A DNA stretch of 55,942 nt from Heterobasidion occidentale (taxonomy: Eukaryota; Basidiomycota; Agaricomycetes; Russulales; Bondarzewiaceae). The stretch is from contig JBCAQO010000035.1 in the NCBI GenBank assembly GCA_039111635.1, positions 1 through 55,942 of the forward strand, in the 5' to 3' direction. Numbering within the stretch: position 1 is the first letter of the stretch; every line of letters starts with the position of its first letter. Under the pieces are notes generated by a model, which searched no databases, was not told where the DNA came from, and saw only the letters and a program-made list of their open reading frames with translations. Positions 34,570 to 45,479 of this stretch are shown here, in pieces. The position numbers were made by a program, and so were the translations under genes.

Positions 34570-35800
34570 ACGCGTCACAGCCCTCCCCGACGCCTTCTTC
34601 TTAACGTCGGCCCGGCCTCGCAAGCGCCCTCGCCTCGTCCTCGACGTCACCTCTCCCTTGACGACGACGGCACCTCCTGGACGCCTCCCCCACCGCGGCC
34701 TCCTCTTCCACCCCGTCCCAAACGAGGATGACGGCTACGATGCCGCCCTCGTCTCTCACGTCGCCCTCATCTCCCTCGACCACGCACCTGGCTCCCTCGA
34801 CCCCGCCGCCTGCATGCCCCCGCCTGGACGACGGCCTGGACGACACCGACTCCGCGCCTCACCGACGGCTCCCTCGACGCCTCGTCATCCGGCTCTCGAC
34901 GATGCGGCCGCCTCGCTGGACCCTGCCCGCTCCCTCGACCCCGCCGCCTGCACGCCCCGACCACGCCCCCACCTGGACGACGGCCTGGACGACGCCGCCT
35001 GGACGCCGCCGCCTGGCGGCTCCCTCGAAGACGCGGCCGCCTCGCTGAACGCTGCCCGCTCCCTCCACCCCGCCGCCTGCACGCCCCCCCTGGACGACGC
35101 CGACTCGGCCGCGCCTCACCGACGGCTCCCTCGACGCCTCGTCATCCGGCTCTCGACGATGCGGCCGCCTCGCTGAACGCTGCCCAGATCCCTCCAACTT
35201 TTGCCCTCCACCCCGCCGCCTGCACGCCCCCGCCTGGACGACGCCGACTCGGCCGCGCCTCACCGACGGCTCCCTCGACGCCTCGTCGTCCGCCCTCGAC
35301 GACGCGGCCGCCTCACTAGACCCTGTCGGCTCCTCGTCGACGACGCCGCCTGGACGCCCGGCACCCTCTACGACGCGGCCGCCTCACTGGACCCTGCCCC
35401 TCCCTCGACCCCGCCGCCTGCAACGCTCCGACCATGTCCCCGCCTGGACCACGGCCTGGACCACGCGCCTGGACGATGCCGTCTGGACTACGCCCCCTGG
35501 ACACGCCGCTCATCGACGGCGACTCATCTCTCCTCCTCCACGACAACGCCCGCCTCCCTCGACGATGACGTCCGCCTCCCTCGACGTGCACGCTCTCCGT
35601 CGACGGCGCCGCTCCCTCCACAGCACTCCTGCCCTCCTCGTTGGCGGCTCCCTCGACGCTGGCGGTCTCGCTGTCGACTCCTCGGCGCTGCCGCCCACTT
35701 CTCTCGTCATCGGCCCTCTCCGCCGCTCTCGTATCCGTCGACACTGCCCGCCGTTTTCGCGCCGCCACCGTGTACGCCTCCTCGTTGTCGCTGATCGATA
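34570..35800. repeat. GC-rich, degenerate higher-order repeat island
   Basis: Very rich in C and G compared with the AT-balanced flanks. Modules such as CTCCCTCGACGCCTCGTC, CGACGATGCGGCCGCCTCGC and CCCCGCCGCCTGCACGCCCC recur in changing order. One block of about 50 bp near 34861-34915 returns almost unchanged near 35121-35176 and again, diverged, near 35267. All six frames are open for long stretches because stop codons are rare in such DNA. I do not call a gene. Confidence 0.7.
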
Positions 35801-37584
35801 GCCTCCTGTACATACATACTTAGCAGTGGACCACTTGCACGCAATGAATTGTTAGTTTCCCCAGTGACTGGCATGTGTGAACGGCATCCCAGTAATGTAT
35901 GGCAGCGCGCAGGGGCCAAGCGAGAACAAGAAATCATCGTGCAACTTAACATCGATCGAGGTAACAAAGAGCCCGTCATTCACACCAGGTTCCATGTATC
36001 TGTGGTCGCTCGCTCCGCGAACATGGACAAGTCCAGGCTAGACTTCACGTAGCGTACTCCCATGCTATGCAATATTTTCAGCGTGATACAAGGTGAAAAA
36101 ATGGTGCGAATACTCCTGCTTCAGGTCGTGATGTTCCAGTTTCGGCCCATGCGGCTTTGACTCCCGCCATCCACGATCAGTGATCACTCTCTCTCAAGGC
36201 CGTACTCACGCGGTGGAGAGTGACGTTTCCCATCTCTGGGACACCAAGACGACTCGCAAGCCCTCCCGTTCATCAATCACGATCCGAGACGCGTCATTGC
36301 CTACGCTCTCGTTAGGCCATGACGCGCGCACCGCGGGCAAACGGCACTCACGTTGACGAAGTCGTGCATCTGACAAAACCGCTCGTGTGCCTATCCAGAA
36401 GCTTCTCCAAACCTCCCATTGCGTCAGTCAACTACCACAGCAGTGAAGAGGAATCCTCTCACCACGAGCGATCGTCGATTCCTGAGCTTGTCGTCATGGG
36501 ATCCAGGTTACACAGAAGGGGTTTGGTCTTCACGCAAAGTTGAGGATTGGGCGCTCGTTCAGCGTTTGGGTCTCGCTTATGTCGCACCTTCTCGGGATCT
36601 ACCAATCTCTACTGTCAGTGGTGCTCACGCCTCTCAGCTCTGAACAAGCGTCGTCGAGGCAGAATGCATCGCTTGTGTCAGTCCTGGTCCGGGCACACAC
36701 TCCTCAATGGGGGGCTTCCATCTAAGCGCGCGTCGACGACGCGGTGACCACGCTCCCCGAAGCTCATCACGTCCCGTCCCGCTCGAGGCGCGCCTGCAAG
36801 GCATCCGCAGGGCCACTGCAACTGCTCCTCCTCATACTCCCTCCACTCCAGCGACGAATCTGCATTTGGTTACACCTCGCCAACTCGCAAGGCTGCAGCG
36901 CAAGTCCCCGAAACCACAGCCATCCATCCATAACCACTCGCCTGTGTAGACCCACACTCATCACTCGCCGATCCCCCCTCAACGTTTTCAATCTAGATAG
37001 TGGCGAGTCTCAGCTGACTCCTCTGCTCGCCGTCGTCTTTGGTCAGACTCATCTCATTCCCCCCAATCGTTCCCATGGTCGAAACGTCCGCCCCGGCGTT
37101 GCCATCCCTCCTCCCCGTCCCCTCCATGTCACTGACCTCCACTCCAACGCGAGCACCTCCCTCAGCAGAAGGCCATGTACAAGGGCACGAAACCCCTCCC
37201 AATCGGACAGCCGAAAGCGAAGGGGGGAAGTGGTCGCGCGCGCTCATCGAGAAGGCGGGTGACGAGACGGCCAGGTGGGCTTACTGTGGTGTGTATCGGT
37301 TTCACCGTCCATCGTCCCGTGCTGGCCTCATCTGGGTCATTGATCGCTGGCCAGGAAGAAGTCAGGCGGTTCCGCGAAGGCATCATTGCAGCGTCTCTCT
37401 TTCTCCGATCCTGGCCAGGCGTCGCAGCGTGAGGGCGTCCCGTGGATTTGACAGGCGGGTCGGTCCTCGGCGCCTGCGTGGAAGTATATCATCAAATCTC
37501 GAGGCCGCGCGCACGATGTGTGTGGGTCGGTGGCTGAACCCGCCGGCTGTACATGGGGTGCGCGTTTAGCCTGAAGACACAGCA
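35801..37584. other. Weakly coding or decayed region
   Basis: Several plus-strand frames of 60-180 codons overlap in different phases. One stretch around 36490-36640 (containing DWALVQRLGLAYVAPSRDLP) looks somewhat protein-like but cannot be joined to neighbours. No known family. I regard it as decayed or non-coding. Confidence 0.35.
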
Positions 37585-37846
37585 TTTCTAGAGGAAGATC
37601 ACTCTCAGAAAGCTTCGGCGGGGATGGATGGTTATGTGAGAATAGCAACGTTGTGGAAAATGGTTTGAATGTGGCGCGACAGCCCCGAAACGCGCGACAA
37701 CGTCTGATCACGGCTGCTCGGTGGAAATATGAGACGCAAAGCACGACGGCCTGGGGACAACGCATTTCTGGAAAAATCGCTCTCAGAGAGTGCACGAGAT
37801 AGATAGGGACACCGTATTTCTGGAGGAAGGAGGCCACTCTCAGAGA
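37585..37846 (+). repeat. Hairpin motif, outlying left copies (three)
   Basis: Three diverged copies of the motif TTTCTGGAG-(GAAAGTCG)-CTCTCAGAAA start near 37585, 37764 and 37817. The linkers share CGACAGC..CGAAAC-like sequence with linkers elsewhere in the arrays. They lie outside the inverted repeat at 38438. Confidence 0.7.
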
Positions 37847-38437
37847 CGTCTCGGCAGTCGCAAAACGCGCGACGATATCCATATGTATGTATCCAGGTAA
37901 AAGATCCAGAAGAAACAATGTCACGGTCTAGCCCCAGGCGACATGAGGTGACAGCGAAGAGTGACCAAATGTGACAGTCCGATGCGGAGAACAACATTGC
38001 CATTAATGCTAGAAAGACGTGTAAGTGACATCGCAAATTTATGAGTTGTTCAAACCCACTCGCAATGCAAACCTTCTTTGACGACGCAGAGGCGGAGGTC
38101 ACAGCGACGCCGGCTTCTCAAACAGATGGCTCTGCAAAGCGATCATGAAAGTCGATGGGATTTGTCGCATTGTAATGCTTTTTCGCCACCGAGGGCAATG
38201 AGCGAGGCGGTCCGCACAAACTCGATGTACTGTCACGTCAGCTCGGCATTCATACCGATCAGCCCGTAGGAAGGGCATCTACCACATCCAATTAGCATCA
38301 ATGCTACAGTAGTGATCAACATGTACTCACCTGTCAGAGCTCCTCCTCGATAACAACGCATTCGACGACGATGTGGACGACTGTTAGGATGTGGATGCCT
38401 CTGAGATGGCTGAACAACAAGCATGCGGAGTCAGTGT

Positions 38438-38632
38438 GAATCCCTCGTGCGACTGGTGAGTTCGTAGAGAAGGAGAGTCCAGGTATAAGCACAAGGCCAG
38501 GCTTCTTCGACCAGAAAATTGAGGTGAAAGACCGGAGGAAAGATATCCTCTGCCTGTGGCAAAGAAGACTCATCGCTCGGTAATGTGGAGCGACGATCGG
38601 AGACCAGCGCAGTGCCCAGTCCCGCCTTCTCT
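38438..38632 (+). repeat. Left arm of a diverged inverted repeat of about 190 bp
   Basis: Matches the reverse complement of 46569-46760 over nearly its full length (shared blocks GAATCCCTCG, AGTCCAGGTATAAGCA, CTTCTTCGACCAGAA, GCCCAGTCC). By eye the identity is about three quarters. Reading inward, both arms are followed by the hairpin-motif arrays. Confidence 0.75.
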
Positions 38633-38768
38633 TCACTCAAGGGATGGTCTCAACAACATCGCGTTTCGTAGGTCCAGTTCTCGTCGTGGAAACTTCCGTC
38701 ATAATATGGAACGCGTAGAAGCAACGCGCTGCCCAGTGGTCACAAAAATCACGGCTAAAGAACAATGC

Positions 38769-39130
38769 AGTTCTGGAGGAAGCACTCTCAAAAGCTGCTC
38801 GTCGGGTGATAGACAGGACACACATTTCTGGAGAAGGTCGCTCTCAGATATGTGTCTCAACATCCGCGAAACGCGCAGCCGCCGTCTGACTCCGGCCGTG
38901 GGTGAATCAGAAAGAATGACAGCATTTTGAGTAACGCATTTTTCTGGAGGAAGGTGCTCACACGAGATATATGGAAATGGGTGAGCGCAAAAGAACGACG
39001 GCCTACAGGCACGGCATTTCTGGAGGAAAGTCGCTCTCGGAAGGCTGCTCGTCGGAGGTAGATGAGGACAATGCCTTCTAAGAGGATGATCGCTCTCAGA
39101 GTGTCCCAACAGCCACGCGACGCCATCTGA
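38769..39130 (+). repeat. Hairpin motif, irregular left copies
   Basis: Copies start near 38769, 38825, 38940, 39017 and 39075, at irregular spacing of about 55-115 nt. The linkers include CGACAGCC/CGCGACGCC-like sequence. This stretch leads into the regular array. Confidence 0.75.
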
Positions 39131-39187
39131 CTACAGCCGCTTGATGGTAGGGTGGCACGCAAGAATGAGGGACTACAAGCAACACAT

Positions 39188-39965
39188 TTTCTGGAGGAAA
39201 GTCGCTCTCAGAAAGCTCGACGGACAAAATGGAGGTGGCCTGGAACAGCTGCAATTTCTGGAGGAAATCCGCTCTCATAAAGCTCCGACAGACAATAGAT
39301 GAGGTGGCCTGGAAACAGCGCAATTCTGGAGGAAAGTCGCTCTCAGAAGCTCGACAGGACAATAGATGGAGGTGGCCTGGAAACAGCGCAATTCTGGTAG
39401 AAAGTCGCTCTCAGAAAGCTCGACGGACATAGATGGAGGTGGCCTGGAACAGCGCAATTCTGGAGGAAAGTCGCTCTCAGAAAGCTCGACAGGACAATAG
39501 ATGGAGGTGGCCTGGAACAGCGCAATTCTGGAGGAAGTCGCTCTCAGAACAGCTCGATAGGACAATAGATGGAGGTGGCCTGGAAACAGCGCAATTCTGG
39601 AGGAAGTCGCTCTCAGAAAAGCTCGACAGGACAATAGATGGTAGGTGGCCTGGAACAGCGCAATTCTGGAGAAAGTCGCTCTCAGAAAGCTCGATAGGAC
39701 AATAGATGGAGGTGGCTGAACAGCGCAATTCTGGAGGAAAGTCCGCTCTCAGAAAGCTCGACAGTACAATAGATGGAGGTGGCCTGGAAACAGCGCAATT
39801 CTGGAGGAAGTCACTCTCAGAAGCTCGACAGGACAATAGATGGAGGTGGCCTGGAAACAGCGCAATTCTGGAGGAAATCGCTCTCAGAAAAGCTGCATCA
39901 CATTGATGAGGTGCCTGGAAACAGCGCATTCTGGAGGAAATCGCTCTCAGAAAGCTGCATCACAT
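39188..39965 (+). repeat. Regular tandem array, about 67-bp unit, hairpin motif in each
   Basis: About twelve units. Each reads ATTCTGGAGGAAAGTCGCTC then TCAGAAAGCTCGACAGGACA then ATAGATGGAGGTGGCCTGGA then AACAGCGCA, with a period of 65-71 nt. Small indels scatter through the copies, so all open frames here are artefacts. Unit similarity suggests recent amplification or homogenisation. Confidence 0.9.
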
Positions 39966-40351
39966 TGATGGAGGATGGTCACATTGTCAGATGTTCAACA
40001 TCGACGCTCGTGATTCGGATTCCGACAAACTCCGATCAGCGTCGCCAATCGGTGTTGATTTCGATCAAGCAATCTGATATCCTTTTGAGTATCTGAATTC
40101 ATTCAAAGTAACGTATAATACGCTGAACGAGCCAGCATGCGCGTAAGAAGATTTCTAAACAAATCAGAAGTGTAGTCCTCCATCCATCATCATCAACACA
40201 CCATATCATCCAAAACCGCTGTAATGTAAAAGACCGAGCTAAGAGAGAATGAGGCAAGCACTCCCAGGCTAACGACAAATCAAAAAAAGGTTAGCTACCG
40301 TAAGGAATCTACCCAGCGCTTTGGTGCGATGGCAATGGAGAACGGATAGCA

Positions 40352-40753
40352 CTAGCACCTGCCAGGGAAAGCAAGGGCGAGACCATCAAGAGTGCTCAGC
40401 AGCAAATGGGGTGAGTAGCTGAACGTGCTGAGTGCCGGTGATGATGACACTGAGATAAGACTCCCATCAGTCGTCAGCGAACCAGACGCCTCAACACTAT
40501 AGCTGACAACATTCAAGTCCACTACGCTTTTGCCATTGAGTGCCGGCGATGATGACGCTGAGAAGACACTCCCATTAGTTGTCGGCGCACCAGACGGCTC
40601 AGCACTATGCTGACAACATTGGAGTCCACTACGCTCTTGCCAAAGAAGGGTGAAGAAGCCCTGTCTGTGATTACAGCTGGTGTCGCTAGAACCTGGGGGA
40701 TCGCAGATGCATAACGGACCCAGGGCTACTCGAGCGCGAATGAGTCGAGACAA
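40352..40753 (-). CDS. Hypothetical open frame with a 36-residue duplication
   Basis: A 133-codon frame. It contains two copies of a 36-residue block (SVFSASSSPALNG / SLISVSSSPALS) produced by a 108-bp tandem duplication. Rich in Ser, no domain recognised. It lies inside the element bounded by the inverted repeat and may be the last part of the decayed gene upstream on the same strand. Confidence 0.25.
   Translation of the reverse strand: MSRLIRARVALGPLCICDPPGSSDTSCNHRQGFFTLLWQERSGLQCCQHSAEPSGAPTTNGSVFSASSSPALNGKSVVDLNVVSYSVEASGSLTTDGSLISVSSSPALSTFSYSPHLLLSTLDGLALAFPGRC
40431..40646. repeat. 108-bp tandem duplication
   Basis: The copies start with AGTGCCGG at 40431 and 40539 and share GATGATGAC, GACTCCCAT-like and GTCCACTACGCT blocks with moderate divergence. 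The period is a multiple of three. Confidence 0.75.
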
Positions 40754-40807
40754 GTTCTACGAGTTGGGAACAATGTAAACTCAAGCCTTCGAGCAAAAGG
40801 CCATCAC

Positions 40808-42380
40808 CTACCTCCGATTCCTCCGAATAATTGCTAGTGGGTGAAAATCTCCACTCCTATCCCTGGGAAGCATAGATAACTCCCGAAGGAAAACTCTGGG
40901 TGCCAAGCCCTCCAAGCCTCGCCAATCCAACCCTGACTGACCATAGTGAAGGTCTCGAGACATGCGTTGAAAGATGCCTATAGTACACATCTGTGTACAG
41001 CTTCGTCATAGTTGCATGCAGTCCAGCCGCGCAGATTTTTCATAGTCTGGATAAGGCTTTCGAACGTCGAAGGATAATAAGAAAGAGACGACCCGTTGAT
41101 CAGGCGCTGCGAAAAAAAAGTCTGAGGTGCCAATTCCTTGAGGTGGGTCCACATACCTTGCGAACGGCGGCTCTTCGACATCTATAGGAGGAAGGCCTAC
41201 TGGTTCCAGGAAGGTGGTGGAGAAACAGTCGAGATGCCTGGTGAGGGCGGTGATCAATATCGCGGGCAGGAGCGCTTTTCACATTTCGGGCGTTCCCGTG
41301 TCACACTTCCCCCTTCCCCACCCGACAGGTCCCAAGGGTGCCCGAGAGCTGTGAATCGCTCTTTGTAGCTCGTAATTTCACTGAGACTCCTGAAAGCAGA
41401 CCATGATTACGACGTGTATATAATGACAAGGCCCTTTGGCGATGAGACAAAATCATTTGTGAGAAAGAGCCAGCAATCGAGAATACATCGATAACAAGGA
41501 GAAGTTTGGATATGTAGTCCAGTTCAAGGTTCAACAAGAAGAAACATGCTCGGAATCCTCAGCAGCACGATCTCAAAATGACGTCCGCCAGCCTGACAGG
41601 ATCAAGAATTCTACTTACAACTTATGTGCTACTTTAGTTATTCCTGGGGTATGCAACGCGGAAGCCAGGACGACGTCTTGATTGTACGTCCGGACGGTCG
41701 CCAGCTGTTTGTCAGCTCCCAGACGTTTTTTATTCGCCCACGTTCACGGCTTATCCGGCCCCGCAATGTGTAGTACCACAGCACAGAAGTTCGACGTCAA
41801 TTCGCCGTCATGAGACGCGTCAACATGTCTTGAAACCATGTCTCGCAGATGACGACCACGACCATTCGAGGTAGCTGGCACGCCAGAGGGCCATGCTGGG
41901 CCACAGGACACTTCCCTGTAGCGCCGTGAACCCCAGGAGTAATTTGAGAGCCGATCGCTCCTTCATCTTCTGGGCACTCCGATTCGCGATCTGATCCAGC
42001 TGTGTATCGTTCACCCCAACATGTATGCCTCACTTGGCCCCTCCAGGTAGCTCCGAACTATGTCCTTGGACCCAAAATGGATGACAGGCGCCAGCCAGGC
42101 CACCATACGCCACAAGCTCTTGCGTAGGGTTGTCGCAGGACCATCGAACCCGCTCCTGATATAGCTGGCCAAAGGAGAGAGAGTCTTGTCGCTCGCCTAT
42201 GAGGAGTTTGTCTCCGTCCACCCGTTGGGACGAGGTTTCATTCGTACGGCGTTCAGCATTGGCGCATCTTCTGCTGACCCCCATGCTATTCCAACTGAGA
42301 CGGAACACACCCATGCTGCAAACCACCTCCGCAACGCCTCGACTTCAAGGCCTTCCATTCCAAAATGGCTAGCAACCATA
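40808..42380 (-). pseudogene. Decayed or unresolved hypothetical coding remnants
   Basis: Several minus-strand pieces look protein-like but sit in different frames: EVEALRRWFAAWVCSVSVG (42.3 kb), NDTQLDQIANRSAQKMKER (41.97 kb), NLELDYISKLLLVIDVFSIA (41.5 kb), TTFLEPVGLPPIDVEEPPFA (41.2 kb) and GIFQRMSRDLHYGQSGLDWR (40.95 kb). I could not join them by convincing splice sites. They may be one gene broken by mutations or by base-call errors. No family recognised. Confidence 0.3.
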
Positions 42381-42587
42381 TCTCAGTGAGCGGATGAAGC
42401 TTGACGTGAGATACCCGCAAGAAGCCAGTGTCGATAGCCAGAGGTCTACGTCAAACGGCGCATAGGGAGCCCAACCTCCCGAAGTCGTTTCCTTGATGCT
42501 GTCTAAGTACGCAAGCGTCCCGGAGAGACAATGAGCATTTCTTCAGATTGAAAGGTTTCTGGTGCTATCCAGTGCCCTCTTAAGAAT

Positions 42588-44769
42588 TCACTGCCGGGAG
42601 GTGCGGGGTAGACTTTCGGGAAAAGCGCAGCAATAAAGGCGGAGGATAATTCTCCCTGTCGACAACATCAGTGGATGTGACCGCGTGTACCTCCAAATGT
42701 CCCTCATGAACGATGACAGGCTCGGAGAACGCGAGAATCTCACATCGTCTTCGCTTGGATCGTCATTCGAGCCGACAAGAGCATGACTGGATGAAGAATT
42801 GCGTTCAACCCGGTCCTCCACCTCCGAGTTGACATTCATCGCCACATCCTGCTCATACGAGCCTTCCCGCATCGCGTCGCAGTCAGACAACACAATGCAT
42901 GGAGGGCCTGACGACGAAGACAAACCCGTGCCCCGGTCCTCCAAATCGATATCCATTGCCATATACTGGCTCTGCGAGTCAACTAGCATTGTTGTTGTGC
43001 TGCGCACCAAAAATATTCGTCAGTAATGTTTTTGCGCTCTGAGATTGAAGAAAACGCATACCTGAGATGCTCCGATGACTCGGACCGTCCAACGCCTTGA
43101 ACGTGATCTTCAGAGTGCGGCTGGAATGATGATGACACTGCACCAGGGGTGTCAATGTGCATCTGCACCTCCTGTGACGTGTTGCCGCTGGACAACGTAC
43201 CACCCCTGTACGACGTATTGCTACCAGGCGACACATTTGACAGCTGATGTTGCGAAGGGGCAGGCAGAGGAGGGGCGGGTAGAGGAGAGGCAGGCGGAGA
43301 AGGGGCTGGAGGGGCTGGCAGAGGAGGGGCTGGCGAAGGAGGGGCTGGCGGAGGAGGGCTGGCGGAGGAGGGGCTGGCGGAGGAGGGGCTGGCGGAGGAG
43401 GGGCTGGCGGAGGAGGGGCTGGCGGAGGAGGGGCTGGCAGAGGAGGGGCTGGCGGAGGAGGGGCTGGCGGAGGAGGGCTGGCGGAGGAGGGGCTGGCGGA
43501 GGAGGGGCTGGCGGAGGAGGGGCTGGCGGAGGAGGGGCAGGTCGAGACAGGGCAGAACGAGGAATGCGATCGTGGTCGTATAGGAGAACCGCAGAAAGGC
43601 GACTGTTAGACGCTGCTCTCTTCTTGAGTATTTCTGCGTGCTTTTCTCTGGGCGAAGACGGCTGATATCACAGTCGATCAGGTGGAAAGTGCGCCCCTAA
43701 TGGAGGGAGGGTCTGTGCAACCCTCACGATCTTCAGCGTCACTATCGTCCTGATCCAGCCCGATCTGTGTCTCCATGTAAAACACGCGCACGTTGACGCA
43801 ATCGTCTGCGGATAGATAAGAGGCTGAACAGTAGTAATCCTCCCATCTTCTGTCTTTTTGGAGCCGATGATGCCACGATCGTCACCCCACAGCATTGCCA
43901 GGTACGTTGTCTGTGGCGGGGGTTTGTAGGACACAATCGTGAACGGTTTCCCGTTAAGTCGCCACCGATCGGGCCTGAGGTCACCGAATGCGCTGACCTC
44001 TCCCGCTTGTCGAGCGCTCCAAGAGTATGCAATATTGATTCGTGCGAGCTTGAGAAGCTCCCAAGTCGTCTTCATTTCGGGACCCCAGGTTGGATAGCCC
44101 TGTGTGACGATGGTGACTCCACGGATGCGAGCGCCCAAGATGAACTTATCCAGTTGGTCGAAAGCAAATGACAAAGAGGCCTGAGCCTTAGGACGATCAC
44201 GCCACTAGAAAGCAAGACATGAGATATAAGCAGAAACCTCAACCCTGTAAAGCACTCACTTTCGGCCCAAACCCCTGCTCAATCCTCCAGACAAGAAAGC
44301 TGATGAATCCAAAGCAGTCGAGAAAGGGACGACGTAATCGCCAAAAGGTGATATGTGCATCCTCTTCAGTTTTCCAGGGATAGACAATCCCTTCCTGCAA
44401 CACACTAACCTCGAGAGGCCGGTTGCCATCCCAGTCAAGAATGTCTCTCAACGCACTGGTACAACGGATGATAAAAGCTCTGATCTGGTTGTGTGCCTTG
44501 ACCAATCCTGGGCGAATGGTCCGAGAAGGGAAGCAATAAAAGTCATGACTTGCTTCGGAGGCTGGAAAAATCCATTCCGAAGAGTCACCCCTGATGGATC
44601 CAGGATCAACTGGGATGAAGGGCCTCCAGGGAAAACGCGAGTCATGAGGAGCTGGATCTACTGCCCAATCGTACGGTTTCAGGCGTCCGGCACGAGATGG
44701 ATCAGCGTCGAAGGTCACGTCCGCTGGCGGGGTGAATGCGTTTCTGGAGATGTAAGATGTGGAACTCAT
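42588..44769 (-). CDS. Lineage-specific hypothetical protein carried inside the repeat-armoured element
   Basis: Exon 1 (44769-44260) begins MSSTSYISRN, with an alternative in-frame ATG at 44868. A clean 55-nt intron (44205-44259) joins KWRD, and exon 2 starts at 44204. Seen motifs: YDWAVDPAPHDSRFPWRPF, STSSEW-like SSEWIFPASEASHDFYCFP, HITFWRLRRPFLDCFGFISF, LDKFILGARIRGVTIVTQG, RINIAYSWSARQAGEVS and LIYPQTIASTCACFT. This type of protein occurs in mushroom genomes without known function. At 43668-43670 a TGA interrupts the frame, but the same frame continues (QPSSPREKHAEILKKRA) into a Pro-rich repeat and then SPGSNTSYRGG. A 62-nt intron (43000-43061) leads to an acidic Ser-rich tail ending at 42588. 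The Pro repeat has units one base short, so the C-terminal half may be broken or mis-sequenced. Confidence 0.5.
43261..43545 (-). repeat. 15-bp minisatellite encoding a Pro/Ala-rich repeat
   Basis: About 18 units of GCGGAGGAGGGGCTG on the plus strand. Read on the minus strand, in frame with sequence on both sides, it gives PAPPP repeats. Two units lack one G and would shift the frame. The Trp/Arg-rich reading on the plus strand is a shadow. Confidence 0.85.
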
Positions 44770-44978
44770 GGTAGGGCAGGGGCGAAATGCGACAACTACC
44801 CATGCCGACTGCTGCGACCTCGTGACTTCAACCCAGGGGTATTGGTCTCGGGAGACGGAGGCTTTCATTGTGATGAAAAGATCGAAGCGGAACAATTGCT
44901 GGAGGAGAGTGCGTCGACGTGAAGGAGACGAAAAGTAGAGGTCTCAACAGATGTGGCACAAGAGCGGCACAAGACTAT

Positions 44979-45340
44979 TTCTGGAGGAAAAACGCTCTCA
45001 GAAACTGCCTAGACAGCCGCGGAAAACACGGTACCGCCCAGTGACGACCGCGGGATGACTGGAAGGAAAGGGAGACTTGAAGATGAAGGAATAAAGCTTT
45101 CAACCGATAAGGACGCCACAAGACAAATTCTGGAGGAAAAACGCTCTCAGAAACTGCCTAGACAGCCGCGGAAAACACGGTACCGCCCAGTGACGACCGC
45201 GGGATGACTGGAAGGAAAGGGAGACTTGAAGATGAAGGAATAAAGCTTTCAACCGATAAGGACGCCACAAGACAAATTCTGGAGGAAAAACGCTCTCAGA
45301 AACTGCCTAGACAGCCGCGAAACACGATGCTGCCCAACGA
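44979..45340 (+). repeat. 149-bp tandem repeat carrying the hairpin motif
   Basis: Units start at 44979, 45128 and 45277 (period 149). The first two appear identical; the third diverges after about 45 bases. Each starts with the hairpin motif in the same orientation as the left arm, although it lies on the right side of the element just upstream of the lineage-specific gene at 44769. Confidence 0.9.
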
Positions 45341-45479
45341 CGACCGCCTGAGGACTATGAGTGGGGCAACTTGAAGTCATGTGAGCTCCGCTCCCACGGT
45401 CAGCGATTTCGGTCCCACGGTCACTCTTTGGCCGAATGTCTGTACGGACGTCGTCATATTACCAGCTCTTAGCTCTATC

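Noticed and set aside
34658..35176. Plus-strand frame of 172 codons in the GC-rich island
   Set aside because: All frames are open in this composition, and repeat units occur in different frames, so coding is not supported.
39275..39929. Minus-strand frames reading ESDFLQNCAV-like repeats
   Set aside because: They come only from the 67-bp array; indels shift the frame between units, so no protein is under selection.
39188..39965. Regular repeats resembling a CRISPR array
   Set aside because: The units have no unique spacers (linkers repeat as well), the host is a fungus, and there are no cas genes.
43075..43665. Plus-strand frame with repeated Trp-Arg-Arg-Arg-Gly
   Set aside because: It is the reverse reading of the Pro/Ala-coding minisatellite, and flanking sequence supports the minus strand.
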